Source: Enterococcus sp. 9D6_DIV0238 (lineage in GTDB: Bacteria; Bacillota; Bacilli; Lactobacillales; Enterococcaceae). From it: a DNA stretch of 64,000 nucleotides. Location: NCBI RefSeq assembly GCF_002174455.2, contig NZ_CP147246.1:1081501-1145500 (forward strand), given 5' to 3'. The notes below the pieces were generated by a model. It searched no databases, was not told the DNA's origin, and worked only from the letters and a program-made list of their open reading frames with translations. This document shows, piece after piece, positions 60,987-64,000 of the stretch (positions are counted from its first letter, which is position 1; each line of letters begins with the position of its first letter). Both the position numbers and the translations under genes were made by a program.

Positions 60987-62141
60987 TTACTTTACTGTTT
61001 TTTCTTCACTTTTCTGCAGTGCAAGTCCAACAAAGGAGTACACGATCGGCAACCAGTAGTTTGCAAGCAAGGTATCCTCCATCGTTGCTTGGATACAAAT
61101 CGCTAAAAAGGCTAAAAACAAACTCACTTGAAGTGCAGAAAGTTTGGTTTTAGCGAATACATTAGTCGCTAATAAGTAAAGCAGCACGCTAAAAATCAAT
61201 GTATAGCCGATAATGCCATAATTGCTTAAGGTATAGATAAAGCTATTATGCGTTCCCAGCGATTTCCATGAAGCCGTAAAAGGTTCCATTCCTATGAGCA
61301 TATTTTGAGTGTTGGAAAACCATTTTTCAAAAAATTCAGCCCAAATATTTTCTCTACCAGTGAATAAATTCATCGCATCCGACTCAGCAAACTGATAAAA
61401 AATAAACGGACCTGCTACAAAAAATAGTGCAAAACCAGCAAGCAGCAGATAGTTAGTTTTTAATAGTTTCTTAGGAACGATATTGTCGACTAAAATAAAG
61501 AAAATCAACGCACCTAGAGAAGCTTTCGACTGACATACCCAAACACCTAAAAGTCCGGCAGCGTATACTGGAATGACCAATAATTTAAAATAGCCGATGT
61601 TAAATGACTTGATAATGATCGTCAACATCATCACTGATAAGAAAATCGTCATACCGATCGTATTTGTATTGATCCAAATCGCTTCTAGCTTATTGTCATT
61701 TTTCCAAATCAATGCAGGATCGATCAATTTGGGCAACTCGACATACATTCTATAAATCGTCACAAACAGCGCCGTCCCAGAAATACCAGCCAACAGACCT
61801 AAATCGATCTTGGTGAACTTCGTTTTTTTAAAGCAAAGCAGTAGTAAAATAATCAAAGGGATCGATGCATTGATAAACCGATTACTATGCCTCATAGAAG
61901 ACGTCAATGTATAAAATACAAAAATCACTACAGCTAATATTATCAATATCCAATCTGCTTTCGTTAGTGATTTTATTCTCAGTAAAAGAACCAATGCAAT
62001 GGCTGCTGATAATAGATAGACACTATTAGTATAAATCCAGCCAGTTGTAGGTGTGCTGATCCCAACGACCCACATTAAGTAAGAACCAGCAATCGTAACC
62101 AATAGAATCAGGTTACTTATTCTATTTAAGATTTTATCCAT
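60987..62141 (-). CDS. O-antigen polymerase/ligase-like membrane protein (second Wzy-like gene)
   Basis: 384-residue protein with about 11 membrane helices. The Wzy_C-type block SWKSLGTHNSFIYTLSNYGIIG with its conserved His follows the largest extracellular loop (about residues 240-295). GAAAGGATG precedes the ATG. It belongs to the operon ahead of the priming transferase. Together with the gene at 53368 it makes two polymerase-like proteins in one locus, which may serve two different chains or act as polymerase and ligase. Confidence 0.8.
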   Translation of the reverse strand: MDKILNRISNLILLVTIAGSYLMWVVGISTPTTGWIYTNSVYLLSAAIALVLLLRIKSLTKADWILIILAVVIFVFYTLTSSMRHSNRFINASIPLIILLLLCFKKTKFTKIDLGLLAGISGTALFVTIYRMYVELPKLIDPALIWKNDNKLEAIWINTNTIGMTIFLSVMMLTIIIKSFNIGYFKLLVIPVYAAGLLGVWVCQSKASLGALIFFILVDNIVPKKLLKTNYLLLAGFALFFVAGPFIFYQFAESDAMNLFTGRENIWAEFFEKWFSNTQNMLIGMEPFTASWKSLGTHNSFIYTLSNYGIIGYTLIFSVLLYLLATNVFAKTKLSALQVSLFLAFLAICIQATMEDTLLANYWLPIVYSFVGLALQKSEEKTVK

Positions 62142-62170
62142 CTTGACATCCTTTCAATAAGCGTATGTGG

Positions 62171-64000
62171 TCAATAACTCACTTTATAAATATACGCATT
62201 ATTTGTATCTGGTCCGTATAATTGTTTCACTTGGATTTTTTCTGTAGCTAATTCATCGATCGTTTCGTAGGTGACTAGATAACGAATGTTGTATTTCATC
62301 AAATCTTCCAAGCTCAATCGTACTTTGAATGCATCTGCATGAAGTAATTCAAATTGAGGTTTTTCTGTGCTGATTTCAACGTAAATGTGAGAGTAACGAT
62401 TATAAACCTTTTCATATTTCCCATTAGGATCAAGTGGTTTCCATGAATCCAAATTGGGTGTAAAAGCTGTTCCATTAAAATTATGAACTCCTAGCATAGG
62501 TAAGAAAGCATGCATCATACGCTCTCCAGCCCACAATTGCCCTGGATCTTCTTTTTCGATTGCCATCACTTTCTGAGCAATTTGTTTATCGTAAACAGGA
62601 CTAACCCCTTTGCTGACTGGATTGACTGTCGTCCCTCCAACTAATACTGCAGCAAGCAATACTAAAGAAAAAAGGTATTTTCGCTGATTCAATAATAAAA
62701 CGATCAATAGTCCTGCAACTAGAAGCGTCCAAATAATATCCATCCGGCTTAAATACAATCCTAGATTTCCCTTATAGAGTGAAAAGAAATACAAACCTAG
62801 ATTAATTACAATGATCGGTACTTGCCATTTAAATGCTAGTTTTTTCTGTTCCCATGCGTATTGAATAAACCAAATACTCAATAAAATCGCTGCAAAGCCA
62901 AACGCTAGATTCGCTCTTTCTTCTGGAACATAAGAATACATCGTGATTTTAGCAAGAATTGTTGGAAAACGTAGGCTCATCCAAACTATATTGAATAAAC
63001 AGAAAACAAATAGCAAAAAGCCGTATAAGTTTTCTTTGATTTTTTTGTAAAATACCCAAGGTGAGACGAATAAAATAACAAAGAAGAAGTGATAAAAACT
63101 ACTTAATTCAGAGTTGTTTTCATAAACGACATCTTTAAATGACATTTTCCAATTGACTAAAAAGTTGAATAGATCCTTTTTAGCAAAGTCACCACCAAGA
63201 CTCACTCGGTTCCCCGGATAGATCGTATGCATCACCCGCATCAACGAATCCCATGATGTAACAAGTGAGACACCGACGATGATTCCTGTCATCACTACAG
63301 CTAAACTGATAAACAGAGCGTCAAATTTATCTAATTTTACTTTCTTACGAAATTCGAAGAAAAAGCCAAGTAAAAATAATAAGATCAAATAACCGAAAGG
63401 CACTTGAAGAGCCGGATACAAGACTAAAATAAATCCGGAGGCACATAATGCAGCTAGTATAGCACACAATAAACGCACCCATTTTTTTTCATGAGCATAG
63501 AAATAATTATACATACCTACTAAAAATCCAAAAGTAAAGAACACTAAATCTCCTACTGGAGAAACAAACCACCATTGAATCGCTGCTGAAAATGGAAGCC
63601 AGACACTGGTCAATAAAGCTAGATACTTATTACGCTTAGTCAAAATCAAACCCATTTCAAAAGACAGCAGCATCAATCCGATCAGTTTTAATCCCCAATA
63701 CCAAGACAATCCCCGCTCTTTCCCTAAAAGAACATAGCCCCAAGTAAACGGTTTTGCCAATGTAGCTAAATTCAATGCAGGTGAATTATAACCGATGACC
63801 ATATCTTGCCCATCTACTGTGATCACTTCATTGTGATTTTTTAATCCTGTTTGTGTTTGTGATAAGCTGTAAGGGGTTTGCACCATCCATTCATCTGATC
63901 GAATGGGCCTTGGTTCTCCTACGATCACACTTTCACTATTACCATCTTTAGCATAATCTGAAACATATTGGTCCCACATCGCCAACGAACTGCCATGGAT
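62171..64000 (-). CDS. Large membrane protein of the polysaccharide locus, 5' end outside the window
   Basis: The frame stays open to the window edge (SSLAMWDQY preceded by IHG), so the true start lies beyond; at least 609 residues are present. About 12 membrane helices alternate with short loops, followed by an extracytoplasmic C-terminal domain of about 130 residues (from VSKGVSPVYDKQIAQKVMAI). N-terminal HGSSLAMWDQY and EPRPIRSDEWMVQTPY are typical of DUF7657/YfhO-like GT-C-type proteins. A role in sugar transfer outside the membrane is likely but unproven. Confidence 0.75.
   Translation of the reverse strand: MHGSSLAMWDQYVSDYAKDGNSESVIVGEPRPIRSDEWMVQTPYSLSQTQTGLKNHNEVITVDGQDMVIGYNSPALNLATLAKPFTWGYVLLGKERGLSWYWGLKLIGLMLLSFEMGLILTKRNKYLALLTSVWLPFSAAIQWWFVSPVGDLVFFTFGFLVGMYNYFYAHEKKWVRLLCAILAALCASGFILVLYPALQVPFGYLILLFLLGFFFEFRKKVKLDKFDALFISLAVVMTGIIVGVSLVTSWDSLMRVMHTIYPGNRVSLGGDFAKKDLFNFLVNWKMSFKDVVYENNSELSSFYHFFFVILFVSPWVFYKKIKENLYGFLLFVFCLFNIVWMSLRFPTILAKITMYSYVPEERANLAFGFAAILLSIWFIQYAWEQKKLAFKWQVPIIVINLGLYFFSLYKGNLGLYLSRMDIIWTLLVAGLLIVLLLNQRKYLFSLVLLAAVLVGGTTVNPVSKGVSPVYDKQIAQKVMAIEKEDPGQLWAGERMMHAFLPMLGVHNFNGTAFTPNLDSWKPLDPNGKYEKVYNRYSHIYVEISTEKPQFELLHADAFKVRLSLEDLMKYNIRYLVTYETIDELATEKIQVKQLYGPDTNNAYIYKVSY

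Noticed and set aside
1..64000. CRISPR arrays, tRNA or rRNA genes, prophage or insertion sequences
   Set aside because: No regularly spaced direct repeats, no tRNA-like cloverleaf with TTCGA arm, no transposase, integrase or phage structural genes were recognised.

Overview
The window looks like chromosome of a low-GC Gram-positive bacterium of the order Lactobacillales, most likely an Enterococcus of the E. faecalis-like group. The reasons are AGGAGG-type ribosome binding sites, sigma-A type promoters and the gene content: a cdaA-cdaR-glmM cluster, glmS with a self-cleaving glmS ribozyme leader, glnR-glnA with a GlnR box, miaA-hflX, a NlpC/P60 secreted hydrolase, and an Epa-type rhamnopolysaccharide decoration locus with a priming transferase and LicD proteins. 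The genus is an inference; I ran no search. Nearly everything except 2295-6041 lies on the minus strand.

Layout: (1) 1-1927, a TetR regulator and an FtsX-type ABC exporter with three near-identical palindromic operators between them. (2) 2295-6041, a secreted P60 hydrolase, a small secreted peptide gene and a divergent two-component system whose sensor domain is rich in Met and His. (3) 6288-17869, hexosamine and c-di-AMP genes (glmS with ribozyme; cdaA-cdaR-glmM) around an ECF transporter operon that starts with a SAM hydrolase and ends with a secreted beta-helix protein. (4) 17988-23486, a YrdB-like membrane protein, a single-chain pyruvate:ferredoxin oxidoreductase and an unrecognised protein. 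(5) 23625-38968, an apparently complete type IV pilus operon of 11 genes from one promoter. (6) 39424-46779, glnR-glnA, a DUF6056-like membrane protein, hflX-miaA-glpQ and a sugar epimerase. (7) 46958-49888, a secreted ChW-repeat/C39-peptidase protein and a membrane-anchored partner. (8) 50085-64000, two polysaccharide transcription units (priming transferase, glycosyltransferases, two polymerase-like proteins, a flippase, two LicD proteins, a cytidylyltransferase and an epimerase). The window ends inside a large membrane protein gene.

The most notable system is the type IV pilus locus. It encodes an assembly ATPase, a retraction ATPase with the PilT C-terminal signature, a platform protein, a prepilin peptidase, PilM, PilN and PilO, one major pilin and three minor pilin-like proteins. 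It also encodes a 1342-residue N-terminally anchored surface protein placed where Gram-negative bacteria carry pilP and pilQ. This is not the ordinary comG competence pseudopilus, which has no PilT, PilM, PilN or PilO. Two U-tract-less hairpins bracket the major pilin gene and may raise pilin mRNA stability.

Several regulatory devices can be read directly: the TetR operator trio, an 11-bp-period direct repeat before the two-component operon, the glmS ribozyme, a GlnR box, overlapping palindromes before the ChW protein and many intrinsic terminators. No tRNA, rRNA, CRISPR array, insertion sequence or phage gene was seen.
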